Counted from the first letter of the stretch, positions 34,540-44,923 are shown. The stretch is DNA of 64,000 nucleotides from Bacteroides ihuae (GCF_900104585.1 NZ_FNVX01000005.1:744001-808000); one strand, 5' to 3'. Notes: generated by a model not told the origin, from the sequence alone. Program-made: numbers and translations.

Positions 34540-36900
34540 TTAATACGTTTTATTAGAATCAAATGTATTATACCAATCTTGGTCTTGAGCGCCACCAGTC
34601 TTTAACCAATTAGAGAATTTGCTATATACATCGGTGATTTTTTTATATTCCTTAGGATATTTAAAGTCTTTAGGTACAATGATTCCCCATGCAAGATTGT
34701 CTTGGCTAATATAATATTTATTGCTTGATACAGAAGAACCATCATTATTGTTACCAAAATATGTTGTGTTAGCTTTATCTGTAGGTTTATAGCCAGCTAC
34801 ATGAATTTCTTTTCTACTATCGCTTCTTCCATCTGTGATAATGAAGAAATTTAATTTGCTATTAGCAAAATCGGCAGCAGTAAGAGTTGTGTTATCAAAT
34901 TTGATTGAGACATTAATACTAGGTGTGTCGTTTACATTATTACTACTTCCATCTACAGTGTTTACGAAGGTATAGGTAGAACTGCCTAATAACTTATGGG
35001 CATCAGCAAATAATGGAATAACAGCTTTAGTTTGTCCTTTCTCAATATTCATTGACGTGAAATCAAATAGAGTGGTAGGCTGCTTATTGTATTCTACAGC
35101 CTGAGTTATATTAGAAGCTGAAACATTATCCAATTGTAAGCCGGCAGCTAATACTTTAGTTGCTCCAGTAGCCTCAAGCTCTATTTCGAACTTAATTTCT
35201 TTTACAGTGTTATTACTATTTACTTTTATCGTTTTTTTGTTTAGTTTTAACACGAGGTCATTCATGTCATAATCTCCATATAGAGGCCATTGATCTTCGA
35301 ATATATAGGTATAATTAGTGTTATCTTCGACACTGATTGGGAATGTGGGGTTCGTAGGATCTGTTCCTGGATTACCTCCATTAACTGTTCCTGTGCAAAC
35401 CTCAATAATAATGCTTGATGTGCCATATGCGGCCATTTGGGCAGGACTATTTAGATAATAATTGTTCCACCATGGGCTCAATGCTGGATGGTTATCCACT
35501 TCTACCATTAGATTACCGTTGTATGAAAATCCTTGTCCCATCATAGTCGGAGCTTTCAGTATGGACCAATCAGTAGAACCTCCATTGTAAGTATCTGCAT
35601 TGGTTGTATGGTTTAATGTATTTGTTGCTTCAAGCATTGAACCATTACTGAAGTTTATAATGGCTCCATCTATAGTCAAGTCTTGTGCTTTAATATAGCC
35701 TTTGTTTAAATTAACAGTAGAACCGCTAATCTTTGCTGTAGACTTACTTTCAATATAACAATTATTATAAATGATACTCTTATTCCAATTAGTTATTTTA
35801 TCAAAAGTCATTTTCCCATCATTTGTAATGACTGCATCACTGTTGGTCTCCATATCAGCGGCAGATATTTCTCCACTATTGGTTAATGTCGAGTTTGAGG
35901 GTATTGATAGTTTGCCACTGAGCGTAATTACTCCTTCATTTTGTATAGGTGAAGTGCTATTGAAGGACGCATTTTTAGCTTTAATAGTGCCTTTAGTGTA
36001 GAATAAAGCACCAGAGCTCGCTGTAAAAGTATTTGTTATATTGGCCGTTCCCCAGTTTTTAAATTCATTGCCAGTATCACTTAATGTCAGAATATTAACA
36101 TCTACTGTTCCACTAGACATTATCGTTAGATATGAAGTATTTACAAATTGTAAAGTATGCGTAGTCTCTATTTCTCCACCAGCCATAACTATAACTTCTA
36201 GACCTGATTGTACGGCGAAATCTGATGGAATATTCCATGTGCCTGATATATATAATTTTATACCACTAAACGTTCCCCAGTGAGTGAATGTTCCATTATA
36301 AGTACCTGTAATTTTATAGTTACTATTAGCTTGTAATACAGTGCCTGAATTACTACTGTTAATTTCGGTAGCACCAGTAGGAATTGTTGTATAGTCTGGC
36401 ATAGTTACAGTAGCTCTGGTCGAAACAGATCGAGTGGCTACACTTGCTTTTGTGCTAGTAGTTGTTGTGCTGAAATTGCATGAAATATTTTCAGCAACCG
36501 GATACTGTTTAATAACACTTCTTCCTCTTGGGTCAGTTTGTTGAACATAAATGTGTCCAAGAGTTTTTGGAACCACTATTTCAGTAGAATATGGTTCTCC
36601 TGATTTAGCTACTCCAGCTGCTAATGTATTAACTATAGTATCAGTGGCTAATGGATTATTATCGAATATTTTCACAGTATAATAGTACTGTCCGCTATAT
36701 TCATCATTAACATCCACAGTTACTTTGCTGGTTACTGTCGTAGAGAAGTCAAATCCGTTAGGAGCAGAGAGGTCGCCTAGTGGATTTTCTGTTTTTATGC
36801 TCGAATCATAGACATCTTTTTCAGAGTCAATACAGCTAATAAAGGCTGTAGATTGTGCTAATAACACGATGGCAATTGCTTGTTTTGCTGTAATTTTCAT
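34540..36900 (-). CDS. LruC-domain lipoprotein with a beta-helix-like region
   Basis: A 786-residue surface or periplasmic protein. The signal ends at a lipobox (STAFISC), giving a lipidated Cys. After a region of about 140 residues rich in Thr/Ser come some 300 residues of short strands with recurring Gly/Asn/Ser turns (e.g. GTVDVNILTLSDTGNEFKNWG, GVITLSGKLSIPSNSTLTNSG, GKMTFDKITNWNKS), as expected of a right-handed beta-helix. The C-terminal 250 residues are an LruC domain (YIFEDQWPLYGDYDMNDLVL...), with a Ca2+-binding-like DYDMND. The biological role is unknown. A single gene. Low-complexity Ser/Thr content differs from its neighbours, but codon use is similar. Confidence 0.88.
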   Translation of the reverse strand: MKITAKQAIAIVLLAQSTAFISCIDSEKDVYDSSIKTENPLGDLSAPNGFDFSTTVTSKVTVDVNDEYSGQYYYTVKIFDNNPLATDTIVNTLAAGVAKSGEPYSTEIVVPKTLGHIYVQQTDPRGRSVIKQYPVAENISCNFSTTTTSTKASVATRSVSTRATVTMPDYTTIPTGATEINSSNSGTVLQANSNYKITGTYNGTFTHWGTFSGIKLYISGTWNIPSDFAVQSGLEVIVMAGGEIETTHTLQFVNTSYLTIMSSGTVDVNILTLSDTGNEFKNWGTANITNTFTASSGALFYTKGTIKAKNASFNSTSPIQNEGVITLSGKLSIPSNSTLTNSGEISAADMETNSDAVITNDGKMTFDKITNWNKSIIYNNCYIESKSTAKISGSTVNLNKGYIKAQDLTIDGAIINFSNGSMLEATNTLNHTTNADTYNGGSTDWSILKAPTMMGQGFSYNGNLMVEVDNHPALSPWWNNYYLNSPAQMAAYGTSSIIIEVCTGTVNGGNPGTDPTNPTFPISVEDNTNYTYIFEDQWPLYGDYDMNDLVLKLNKKTIKVNSNNTVKEIKFEIELEATGATKVLAAGLQLDNVSASNITQAVEYNKQPTTLFDFTSMNIEKGQTKAVIPLFADAHKLLGSSTYTFVNTVDGSSNNVNDTPSINVSIKFDNTTLTAADFANSKLNFFIITDGRSDSRKEIHVAGYKPTDKANTTYFGNNNDGSSVSSNKYYISQDNLAWGIIVPKDFKYPKEYKKITDVYSKFSNWLKTGGAQDQDWYNTFDSNKTY

Positions 36901-37206
36901 ATCAATTCACTCTAAATGTTTAGTTATAAAGACTATAATAATCTTGTTCTTTTATGAGTATGCGACAAAATTACGACAAATCTTTAATTGAATAATGAAA
37001 AATATTGCGTTTTGTTGACTAAGTTAACTTATTTTATGTTTTAAATGGATGAATATGACAACTTTGAATGAGAAAGCAATAAATACCCTTAATCATTCTA
37101 TTTATGGATTATACGATATATACTGTTAATTTGAAATTTACTAAAGTTGTATATTCTGTCTATACTGCCAATAGAGATCTATTTTATACGGGCATTGAAA
37201 GTATTG
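36901..37206. other. 306-nt A/T-rich gap upstream of the LruC gene
   Basis: A candidate -7 element (TAATTTTG, minus strand, 36966-36973) lies about 65 nt upstream of the LruC ATG without a clear -33 box. The rest is A/T-rich. I see no hairpin, repeat or short gene. Confidence 0.5.
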
Positions 37207-38253
37207 CTAATGCTTTGTTTTACTTATTTCTCCCGAAATAGACGAAATCATTTTGTATCTTACTTCTTGGTTGCTTAATTTATGACCTAATAGGAACATC
37301 AGTTTTGTGAGAGCCGACTCGGGAGTACTGTCATAACCACTAATCACGCCAGCCTGAAGTAGCTGAATGCCCGTTTCATAGCGCTCCATCTCTACAGCTC
37401 CTGAAGAACACTGGGTGATGTTGACTATAATGATGCCCCGATCGTTTGCTTCTTTTAATTCACGGATAAACCATTCCTTCTGTGGGGCATTGCCCGATCC
37501 AAAGGTTTTTAGTACAACTGCTTTGAGGCCGGGCACATGCAGCAGGGCAGAGACTATGCTTTCTTGTATTCCCGGAAATAGTGTGAGTATCACAACATTG
37601 GTATCGAACAGGAAATGAGGTTTTAGAGGTTTTGTTGTGTCTGGTTTGCGAATTAGATTAGACTCATATTTAATATGTATGCCTACTCGTGCCAGCGGTG
37701 GGTAGTTATAAGAACGAAAAGCATTGAAATTTTCAGCATTAATTTTGGTCGTCCGATTGCCTCTCATTAGATGATTTTCGAAAAAGATGCAAACTTCTGG
37801 TACCATAGGAGTGTCATCGGGGTTCTTTGCTGCGGCAATTTCGATGGAGGTGATCAGATTTTCTTTTCCGTCTGTACGGAGTGTGCCGATGGGTAGTTGT
37901 GAACCTGTGAGTATAACTGGCTTGTTTAGATTTTCAAGCATAAAACTCAAGGCAGATGCGGTATAAGCCATAGTATCTGTGCCATGTAAAATGACAAAAC
38001 CATCAAAATAATCGTAATTGTAATTGATTATTTTTACCAACTTTGCCCAAAAAGCCGGTTCCATATCTGAAGAATCAATAGGTGGATCAAACTGATAGGA
38101 CGCTATTCGATAATTAAATTTTTTGAGCTCCGGTACATGTTTAAGTAGGTGATCGAAGTTAAAATTTTCCAGAGCACCAGTCTCTGAGTTCTCGATCATT
38201 CCGATTGTTCCACCGGTGTAGATTAATAAAACTGAAGGGTATTTAGTAATCAT
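37207..38253 (-). CDS. ansA: Type I (cytoplasmic) asparaginase
   Basis: A 348-residue L-asparaginase releasing ammonia from asparagine. YTGGTIGM near the N-terminus contains the nucleophilic Thr; FVILHGTDTMAYTASAL is the second catalytic Thr-Asp block; ITQCSSGAVEMERYETG is characteristic of the C-terminal lobe. There is no signal peptide, so it is cytoplasmic. The ATG at 38253 is preferred over one two codons upstream because MITKYPSVLLIYTGG is the conserved start; either is possible. The -7 element lies at 38283-38290. It is a single gene, downstream of the trp operon terminator. Confidence 0.93.
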   Translation of the reverse strand: MITKYPSVLLIYTGGTIGMIENSETGALENFNFDHLLKHVPELKKFNYRIASYQFDPPIDSSDMEPAFWAKLVKIINYNYDYFDGFVILHGTDTMAYTASALSFMLENLNKPVILTGSQLPIGTLRTDGKENLITSIEIAAAKNPDDTPMVPEVCIFFENHLMRGNRTTKINAENFNAFRSYNYPPLARVGIHIKYESNLIRKPDTTKPLKPHFLFDTNVVILTLFPGIQESIVSALLHVPGLKAVVLKTFGSGNAPQKEWFIRELKEANDRGIIIVNITQCSSGAVEMERYETGIQLLQAGVISGYDSTPESALTKLMFLLGHKLSNQEVRYKMISSISGEISKTKH

Positions 38254-38282
38254 ATACATGGTTGTTTCTGTTGATTCGTGTG

Positions 38283-38290
38283 CAAATATA
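38283..38290 (-). promoter_or_regulatory. ansA -7 element
   Basis: TATATTTG on the minus strand, about 30 nt upstream of the ansA ATG. Confidence 0.6.
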
Positions 38291-38365
38291 CGATTTAATA
38301 AGGAGTCTGGAAATAAATATATGAGTGATTACTTTTATAAGCTTTGTTTCTGGATGAGTTTTTAA

Positions 38366-38407
38366 TAAAAAAGCGCAGATTACTATTAATTATATAATAA
38401 TCTGCGC
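38366..38407 (-). terminator. Terminator of the trp operon
   Basis: GCGCAGATTA (38373-38382) pairs perfectly with TAATCTGCGC (38398-38407); the minus strand continues UUUUUUAU. It lies 39 nt past the trpA stop codon. Confidence 0.9.
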
Positions 38408-38445
38408 CTATAGATATTAATCTATGTTTTGCCTAATCAGACATT

Positions 38446-39219
38446 TTAGTCTTTAAGTCCCTGAATTAATTTCACAATAGCTTTTTCCGGATCTTTTTCT
38501 TCATCTAGCAAAGTAATAAAGCGACTGCCTATTATAGCTCCTGTAGCAAATTCGCATGCAGCTCTGAATGTTGTTTTATTGCTAATCCCAAAGCCGACCA
38601 TACGAGGATTACGTAGTTTCATGTCTTCAATTCTTTTGAAGTATGCACGCTTTTGACTATCAAAATCTTGTTGGGCTCCTGTAGTAGATGCTGAAGAGAC
38701 CATATAAATGAATCCGTCTGTATGATCATCTATTTCGCGTACTCGTTCATCGCTAGTTTCGGGAGTGATGAGCATTATTATGCGTAAACTGTAGCGTTCT
38801 GCTATCAAACGATAGCGTTCGTGGTAATCTTTAAAAGGAAGATCGGGGATAATCATTCCATCGATGCCACTTTCTACACATTTCCGACAAAAGCTTTCAA
38901 AGCCAAACTGAAGGATTGGGTTTAGATAGCCCATCAATATTAATGGAATTTTCACATTGCGACGGATGTTACGCAATTGCTCAAAAAGAATCTTAAGAGA
39001 CATTCCGTTCTCTAATGCTTTAGTGGCAGCATTTTGTATCACAACGCCGTCGGCCATAGGGTCGCTGAAGGGTATGCCTATTTCTATCATGTTTACTCCG
39101 TTTGCCTCTAATGCGCGAATAACATCTACAGTTCCTTCGAGCGTAGGGTGTCCTGCGCAAAAATAGATAGATAGAAGATCTTTCTTATTACTGTTGAATA
39201 AATGATTAATTCTGTTCAT
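38446..39219 (-). CDS. trpA: Tryptophan synthase alpha chain
   Basis: A 257-residue TIM barrel cleaving indole-3-glycerol phosphate to indole and glyceraldehyde-3-phosphate. FCAGHPTLEGT is the family N-terminus; MIEIGIPFSDPMADGVVIQ contains the catalytic Glu, and the second catalytic Asp lies in MIIPDLPFKD. VGFGISNKTTF and GAIIGSRFI form the phosphate-binding end. It is the last gene of trpBEGDCFA, 29 nt after trpF and 39 nt before a strong terminator. The beta subunit is encoded at the other end of the operon. Confidence 0.96.
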   Translation of the reverse strand: MNRINHLFNSNKKDLLSIYFCAGHPTLEGTVDVIRALEANGVNMIEIGIPFSDPMADGVVIQNAATKALENGMSLKILFEQLRNIRRNVKIPLILMGYLNPILQFGFESFCRKCVESGIDGMIIPDLPFKDYHERYRLIAERYSLRIIMLITPETSDERVREIDDHTDGFIYMVSSASTTGAQQDFDSQKRAYFKRIEDMKLRNPRMVGFGISNKTTFRAACEFATGAIIGSRFITLLDEEKDPEKAIVKLIQGLKD

Positions 39220-39248
39220 TGTTTCTTATATTTGAAATATTTCTTTTT

Positions 39249-39863
39249 CTAGATTTGCTGTAGGAAGCTTTCTAGTCTTTTTATGTCTTTCTTACCAGGG
39301 GCTAACTCAAAACGGCTGTTAAGGTCGAATCCTATTAGTTTCGGGGCTGTGAATTCCTTTAAAGCTTTGATGCTATAAAGATTGATGCCACCACTTAATA
39401 AGAATGGAGTCTCTCCAGTGTATGATTTTAGGAGATTCCAGTCAAATTGGTTACCAGATCCTCCATGTTGCTGAGACTTAGTATCGAATAGATAGTAGTC
39501 GCAATACCCTTCATAAGCTTGGGCCGCTAGTACGTCTTTTTCATTACTTATTGAAAATGCTTTGATGAGGTGTAACCCTTTTAGCTGTAATGAGCGGCAA
39601 TAACTCGGTGATTCTTTTCCGTGCAACTGTATGTACTCTAAGTCGAAACGGTCGGCCATGGTTTGTATCATTTCTTTGGTTTCATTGACGAAAACACCTA
39701 TTCGCTTTGCTTTAGTGGGCATATATTGAGGCATTTCGGAAACACAGCGAGGTGATTTATGATAAAAAATGAATCCTATCATGTCGACCCCTAACTGCTC
39801 TACTTCTCGAATATTTTGAGCTTCGCGCATACCGCATACTTTTATCAATTTACCGTTTATCAT
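39249..39863 (-). CDS. trpF: Phosphoribosylanthranilate isomerase
   Basis: A 204-residue TIM-barrel isomerase that converts PRA to CdRP. KVCGMREAQNI carries the catalytic Cys (residue 10-11 region) and DMIGFIFYHKSPRCV the phosphate loop start. KRIGVFVNE, YIQLHGKESPSYC, YYLFDTKSQQHGGSGNQFDWNL with the catalytic Asp, LLSGGINL and GFDLNSRFE complete the family pattern. It lies 14 nt downstream of trpC as a separate polypeptide, unlike the TrpCF fusion of enterobacteria. Confidence 0.95.
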   Translation of the reverse strand: MINGKLIKVCGMREAQNIREVEQLGVDMIGFIFYHKSPRCVSEMPQYMPTKAKRIGVFVNETKEMIQTMADRFDLEYIQLHGKESPSYCRSLQLKGLHLIKAFSISNEKDVLAAQAYEGYCDYYLFDTKSQQHGGSGNQFDWNLLKSYTGETPFLLSGGINLYSIKALKEFTAPKLIGFDLNSRFELAPGKKDIKRLESFLQQI

Positions 39864-39877
39864 CTCGAATGTTTCTT

Positions 39878-40663
39878 TTACACGTTAATTTGATGAATGA
39901 ATGTTCGCAACACTTCTCCAGGATTATCGACTTTCATAAATGTTTCTCCTATAAGAAACCCTCTAAACCCGCTTTTTTGAAGTCTTCTTACTGTTTCGGG
40001 GTTGGAAATGCCACTCTCGGATACCAAAATAGCTTCTTGAGGGAGTTGCTCAGCCAAGCGGAAGGAGTTTTCAACATCAGTAAAGAAAGTACCCAAATTT
40101 CGGTTATTAATGCCTATTACGTCTATATTTCTGCTAAGGTACGACAATTCTTCGATATTATGTATTTCCAGCAGTGTTTCTAATCCCAACTGGTGTGCTT
40201 TTTCGGCCAAAGCATGGCAGACTTCTTTTTCGAGCGCTGCGGCAATTAATAAGATAGCATCGGCCCCAACAATTTTTGCTTGATAGAGTTGATATTCGTC
40301 GATGATAAAGTCTTTACGCAATATTGGTATGTTTACCAAAGGGCGTGCCATTTTGATATCTCTCAAGCTGCCACCGAAGAATTTTTCATCAGTCAAAATG
40401 GAAATGGCTGCTGCTCCACCGGATTCATAAGAGGGAATGATTTCTTCAATTGAAGCACTTTCTTTGATCCATCCTTTGGATGGTGAACGACGTTTAAACT
40501 CGGAGATAATTCCGGAGGATGAAGCAACTAAAGCTTTACTTAAAGAGTGTTGAGTTTGAAAATTGTCGAAGCTATCCTGCAACTGTTCAATAGTTATAGT
40601 TCGCTTCTGTATATCAACCTCGAAACGTTTATTAGCAATAATCTCAGATAGTATATCTTTCAT
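39878..40663 (-). CDS. trpC: Indole-3-glycerol phosphate synthase
   Basis: A 261-residue TIM barrel. Key blocks: ISEFKRRSPSKGWI (catalytic Lys), ISILTDEKFFGGSLRDI, ILRKDFIIDEYQLYQAKIVGADAILLIAAAL, GINNRNLGTF and LVSESGISNPE. All match TrpC. It closes the ring of CdRP to give indole-3-glycerol phosphate. The gene is 4 nt after trpD and 14 nt before trpF. Confidence 0.96.
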   Translation of the reverse strand: MKDILSEIIANKRFEVDIQKRTITIEQLQDSFDNFQTQHSLSKALVASSSGIISEFKRRSPSKGWIKESASIEEIIPSYESGGAAAISILTDEKFFGGSLRDIKMARPLVNIPILRKDFIIDEYQLYQAKIVGADAILLIAAALEKEVCHALAEKAHQLGLETLLEIHNIEELSYLSRNIDVIGINNRNLGTFFTDVENSFRLAEQLPQEAILVSESGISNPETVRRLQKSGFRGFLIGETFMKVDNPGEVLRTFIHQINV

Positions 40664-40667
40664 TTCA

Positions 40668-41663
40668 TTAGCTGTTTAGTTCAATGTATGTTTTCAATGT
40701 TTTAAGTGCTTTTCCACTTACCAAAGATTCTCTGCTTATGTCCATGCATTCAAATACTGTTTTTTCAGGATGAATAACATTGATTGCGAAAGCAGAATTG
40801 ACAATTACCACATCTCTTTGTGCTTCAGTTGCTTTGTTATTCATCACATTATCAAATATTTTGGTTGCATCTTCAACTGTAGCTCCTCCATCAAGATCTA
40901 TTTCTTTATAACGTGTGAAGCCAAGAGATTCGGGTGTATATATCTTCTCATTTCCATTGGTTGCTACTTTGAATTCTGAAGTCAATGATATTTCGTCGTA
41001 TCCGTCCAGACTGTGAACGACTGCAAATTTGGTAGAGCTTTCTTGATAGGTGTAGTTGTATAGGCGGAGTAATGCGAGATTGTACACACCGAGTAGTTGG
41101 TATTTGGGGAGTGCTGGATTGACTAAGGGACCTAGCATATTAAAAAAAGTACGTACAGCAAGTGCTTTTCGGACCGGAACTACTGCTTTCATGGCTGGGT
41201 TGAACAAGGGTGCATGTAGATAAGCAATATTACACTTCTCCATGTTACGGCGCAGTTTGTCGTTGTCGTTGGTAAACTTGATGCCGTGTTGTTCCATCAC
41301 ATTGCTTGCTCCGCTCACTGAGGTAGCACCATAGTTGCCGTGTTTTACTACAGGAAAGCCAGCACCTGCTACCACGAAACAGGAAGCCGTAGAGATATTA
41401 AAGGTGTTTTTGCCATCACCACCGGTGCCAACAATGTCAATTGGCTCAAATTCGTCTAATTTTATAGGAAGGCGCATCTCTAGAAGAGCATCTCGAAAAC
41501 CACAAAGTTCTTCTACGGTGATGTTGCGCATCAGGAAAACGGTAATAAGTGAGGCTACTTGTGCCTCATTATATTTCCCCTGTGCAATGTTTTGTAGTAT
41601 TTCTCTAGCTTCATCTCTTCCCAAGCATTGGTGCCCAAAGAGTTTATATAATATTTGTTTCAT
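40668..41663 (-). CDS. trpD: Anthranilate phosphoribosyltransferase
   Basis: A 331-residue enzyme joining anthranilate to PRPP. The PRPP-binding motif GTGGDGKNTFNIST lies near residue 80, followed by VVKHGNYGATSVSGASNVMEQHG (the KHGN site) and the HSLDGYDEISLTS segment. It is a separate protein, not fused to the glutamine amidotransferase encoded 4 nt upstream as trpG. The length is typical for the family. Confidence 0.96.
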   Translation of the reverse strand: MKQILYKLFGHQCLGRDEAREILQNIAQGKYNEAQVASLITVFLMRNITVEELCGFRDALLEMRLPIKLDEFEPIDIVGTGGDGKNTFNISTASCFVVAGAGFPVVKHGNYGATSVSGASNVMEQHGIKFTNDNDKLRRNMEKCNIAYLHAPLFNPAMKAVVPVRKALAVRTFFNMLGPLVNPALPKYQLLGVYNLALLRLYNYTYQESSTKFAVVHSLDGYDEISLTSEFKVATNGNEKIYTPESLGFTRYKEIDLDGGATVEDATKIFDNVMNNKATEAQRDVVIVNSAFAINVIHPEKTVFECMDISRESLVSGKALKTLKTYIELNS

Positions 41664-41667
41664 CGAT

Positions 41668-42234
41668 TTATAAGCTTAAGAAGTTTTTAATAATAGTTTT
41701 TCCTTGCGGAGTCAGAACCGACTCGGGATGAAATTGAATGCCATATACTTTGTAATCTTTGTGACGTAATGCCATAATCTCTCCCTCATTGCTTTCTGTA
41801 GTTATTTCCAGACAGCTTGGAAAGTTGCTTTTACTTACAATCCAAGAGTGATATCGGCCTACAAGAATTTCGTTCTTGAGATTGCTGAATAGCACATCTT
41901 CTTTTAGTATTTGTACGGGTGTCTGTACGCCGTGGTGTACTTCTTTCAGATTCTCGAGCGTACCTCCAAAAGCTTCTCCTATAGCTTGATGACCAAGGCA
42001 GACACCTAGTATCGTTTTAGTAGGAGCGTAGCGCTTAATGATGGGGAGAAGCAATCCTGCTTCTTCGGGAATGCCCGGGCCTGGTGAAAGAATGATTTTA
42101 TCAAAGCGTTCAACTTCGTCAAGTGCTATTTGGTCGTTGCGTATAACTTCAACATCGGTTGCTCCTAATTCTTTTACCACATGAAGTAGATTGTAGGTGA
42201 AGGAATCGTAGTTGTCCAAGAGTAATATTTTCAT
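41668..42234 (-). CDS. trpG: Anthranilate synthase glutamine amidotransferase subunit
   Basis: A 188-residue class I amidotransferase supplying ammonia to TrpE. LLLDNYDSFTYNLLH starts the family; GVCLGHQAIGEAFGG carries the nucleophilic Cys; YGIQFHPESVLTPQG carries the His-Glu pair. The order trpE-trpG-trpD fits a role in tryptophan; whether it also serves folate as PabA cannot be told. It is 17 nt after trpE and 4 nt before trpD. Confidence 0.96.
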   Translation of the reverse strand: MKILLLDNYDSFTYNLLHVVKELGATDVEVIRNDQIALDEVERFDKIILSPGPGIPEEAGLLLPIIKRYAPTKTILGVCLGHQAIGEAFGGTLENLKEVHHGVQTPVQILKEDVLFSNLKNEILVGRYHSWIVSKSNFPSCLEITTESNEGEIMALRHKDYKVYGIQFHPESVLTPQGKTIIKNFLSL

Positions 42235-42251
42235 TTTCTCAATTATTAAAG

Positions 42252-43658
42252 TTAGTTTTTTATTGTAGCGGCCAAGTCAATGGCTTTTTTGAGAGCTCCC
42301 AGTTTGTTATTCACTTCCTGTAATTCATACTCGTCTTGGCTGCGAGCTACAATGCCGCCACCAGCTTGAAACCACAGTTCATTATTACGACTCACAAAAG
42401 TACGGATGGTGATGGCTTGATTCAGATCACCATTTAATCCGATAAATCCGATACAACCACCGTATGCTCCACGATTATGCGGTTCGATTTCACTAATCAA
42501 CTGCATGGCGCGTACTTTAGGAGCGCCGCTCAATGTTCCTGCAGGAAAAGTGTCAATGAAAGACTTGATCGTATTGGCTTCATCATTCAGTAATCCACTT
42601 ACTCTGGACACTAAGTGAATGACGTGACTGTAGTATTGTGGTTCCTTATAAAATACTACGCGTACATCGTGGCAATTGCGACTTAGATCATTCCTTGCCA
42701 AGTCAACCAGCATAACGTGTTCTGCATTTTCTTTGGGATCAGCAAGGAGTGCCTCTGTCAATTCCTTATCTTTCAAGGCATCGCCAGTACGTCTAGTAGT
42801 ACCGGCAATCGGATCAATATAGGCGTGTCTTCCATCTATTTTACAATGAGTTTCGGGTGAAGAACCAAAGATGCGGTAACCACCGAAGTCGAAATAGAAT
42901 AAATAAGGAGAGGGATTGATGCTTCGCAAGGCACGGTAAACCTTGAAGTCGTCGCCTGCATAGGGTTGCACAAAGCGTCGCGAAAGTACTATCTGAAACA
43001 CATCACCACGCAGACAATGAGCGATACCTTTACGCACATTGGCTTTGTGCTCTTCATCGGTGATTGTGCTTGTTACAGGGCCTACTGCGGAAAAGTTATA
43101 TGATGCGTAATTACGGTTCTCAATGGCATTTTCTAATTTGTCTAAGTCACTCTCTTCTCCATCGACCAGCATCTCTACTAGCTTTAACTCATTTTTAAAG
43201 TGATTAAAGATGATGATATACTTATATAATATGTATAGCATGTCTGGAGCATCGTTCTGTTCATCGTGACTCTCTTTGACAGGTATATTCTCAAAGTATT
43301 TCACGGCATTGAAAGTGGTATATCCATATAGCCCACATACATTATTCTCCTGTCCGCTTACCTTAAATTGACCAATAAATTGATTTAAAGCTGCTTCTAC
43401 CGGAAAAGTGGGAGTTAGCTGCTTTTCTTCGCGTGTATTGTCAGGGTATGTCATTGTTACTTTACCGCTGTTTATTCCTATACTAGCCAGCGGACAGAGA
43501 GCGATGAATGATTGACTGTTCTCTGTAGCATGGAAATCCGAACTTTCCATAAGGGCCGATTGTGGATACATATCTCTTACTTTGAGATAAATGCTCACAG
43601 GTGTATGTAAATCACCAACTACCTGCTTGCTATTGGTGTGATATGTAAATTGCTTCAT
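42252..43658 (-). CDS. trpE: Anthranilate synthase component I
   Basis: A 468-residue chorismate-utilising enzyme. The N-terminal domain includes [27 protein letters not shown], the region that in other TrpE proteins binds tryptophan for feedback inhibition (LLES-type motif). The C-terminal domain carries [93 protein letters not shown] and GGCIGFI. Its start codon overlaps the trpB stop (ATGA), so translation is coupled. Confidence 0.96.
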   Translation of the reverse strand: MKQFTYHTNSKQVVGDLHTPVSIYLKVRDMYPQSALMESSDFHATENSQSFIALCPLASIGINSGKVTMTYPDNTREEKQLTPTFPVEAALNQFIGQFKVSGQENNVCGLYGYTTFNAVKYFENIPVKESHDEQNDAPDMLYILYKYIIIFNHFKNELKLVEMLVDGEESDLDKLENAIENRNYASYNFSAVGPVTSTITDEEHKANVRKGIAHCLRGDVFQIVLSRRFVQPYAGDDFKVYRALRSINPSPYLFYFDFGGYRIFGSSPETHCKIDGRHAYIDPIAGTTRRTGDALKDKELTEALLADPKENAEHVMLVDLARNDLSRNCHDVRVVFYKEPQYYSHVIHLVSRVSGLLNDEANTIKSFIDTFPAGTLSGAPKVRAMQLISEIEPHNRGAYGGCIGFIGLNGDLNQAITIRTFVSRNNELWFQAGGGIVARSQDEYELQEVNNKLGALKKAIDLAATIKN

Positions 43659-44848
43659 AGTGTTTCTTTTTTGTAGTTGTCCAAATAGGTTTCTATGTCT
43701 TTATCTCCACGGCCCGAAACAGTAAGTACTACTACATCTTCGGGTTTGAACATTATTTTTTTTAATGCGCCTAAGGCGTGAGCTGATTCCAGTGCAGGAA
43801 TTATTCCTTCTAAGCGAGTTAACTCATAGGCTGATTCTATTGCTTCGTCATCATTGATGGCTACTACCGTAGCACGATGTTTTGCGGCCAAATTAGCGTG
43901 TATGGGCCCGATACCCGGGTAGTCAAGTCCGGCCGATATAGAATATGGTTCCTCTATTTGACCATCTTCATTTTGAATAACGAAAGTGCAGGCGCCGTGT
44001 ATGATCCCTATTTTTCCGAGTTGTATGGTGGCAGCTGTCATTCCGGTTTCTATCCCTTTTCCACCAGCTTCAGCTAGTACAATCTTAGCTCGTTCGTCAT
44101 CTATGTAATGGTAAATTGTTCCCGCAGCATTACTACCTCCACCTACGCAAGCGATCAGATAATCAGGATAATCACGTCCCTCTTTTTCTAGAAGTTGCTT
44201 CTTAATTTCTTCGCTGATAATTGATTGCAAACGTGCCACCATATCTGGGTAGGGATGAGGTCCGACAGTAGAACCGATGATATAGAAAGTGTCTGCCGGA
44301 TGACAGCACCAGTCGCGAATAGCTTCATTGGTCGCATCTTTTAGTGTCATATTACCTGACGTAACAGGTACAACTGTAGCACCCAGCATCTTCATCTTTT
44401 CAACATTGATGTGCTGTCTTTCTATATCCGTTTTTCCCATATACACAACACATTCCATATCCATTAGTGCGCAAACGGTAGCTGTTGCCACACCATGCTG
44501 TCCGGCACCAGTCTCGGCTATGATACGTTTCTTACCCATGCGTCTAGCGATTAGTATCTGGCCTACGGTATTGTTTATTTTGTGAGCACCCGTATGATTC
44601 AAATCTTCTCGTTTCAGATAGATTTTGCAGCCATACTTCTTTGATAGCCTATTGGCCAGATAGAGTGGGGAAGGGCGTCCTACGTAGTCTCTGAGCAATA
44701 GCTCAAATTCTTGCTTAAAGCTTTCACTTTGCAATACCTCTAGGTAGGTGTTTTTTAATTCTTCCACGCATTTATAAAGAATTTCAGGAATATAGGCTCC
44801 GCCAAATTCTCCATAATAACCATTCTCGTCTACTAAATAACTTTTCAT
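43655..44848 (-). CDS. trpB: Tryptophan synthase beta chain
   Basis: A 397-residue PLP enzyme condensing indole with serine. [16 protein letters not shown] is the TrpB1-type N-terminus; [16 protein letters not shown] holds the PLP lysine; [31 protein letters not shown] (phosphate site) and [14 protein letters not shown] follow. It is the first structural gene of trpBEGDCFA; a leader with a terminator precedes it. Having trpB first and trpA last is a Bacteroidetes arrangement. Confidence 0.96.
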   Translation of the reverse strand: MKSYLVDENGYYGEFGGAYIPEILYKCVEELKNTYLEVLQSESFKQEFELLLRDYVGRPSPLYLANRLSKKYGCKIYLKREDLNHTGAHKINNTVGQILIARRMGKKRIIAETGAGQHGVATATVCALMDMECVVYMGKTDIERQHINVEKMKMLGATVVPVTSGNMTLKDATNEAIRDWCCHPADTFYIIGSTVGPHPYPDMVARLQSIISEEIKKQLLEKEGRDYPDYLIACVGGGSNAAGTIYHYIDDERAKIVLAEAGGKGIETGMTAATIQLGKIGIIHGACTFVIQNEDGQIEEPYSISAGLDYPGIGPIHANLAAKHRATVVAINDDEAIESAYELTRLEGIIPALESAHALGALKKIMFKPEDVVVLTVSGRGDKDIETYLDNYKKETL

Positions 44849-44881
44849 AATGCTACTATAATATTGTTGTTATAAATTGCT

Positions 44882-44923
44882 TGAAAAAAGAAAGAGCCCT
44901 GTCGCAGGTGCGACAGGGCTCTT
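44882..44923 (-). terminator. trp attenuator terminator
   Basis: A perfect 14-bp GC-rich stem (44892-44905 with 44910-44923) and a 4-nt loop, followed on the minus strand by UUCUUUUUUC. It lies between the trp promoter and trpB, about 35-75 nt before the trpB ATG, so full expression of the operon needs read-through. A competing pairing is possible: GTCGTAAGGT at the end of the leader peptide gene with ACCTGCGAC in the stem (one bulge, one G-U). Confidence 0.92.

Noticed and set aside
44882..44923. The trp terminator as a T-box or TRAP site
   Set aside because: There is no T-box sequence or specifier stem and no repeated (G/U)AG triplets; the leader peptide with WW fits ribosome attenuation better.
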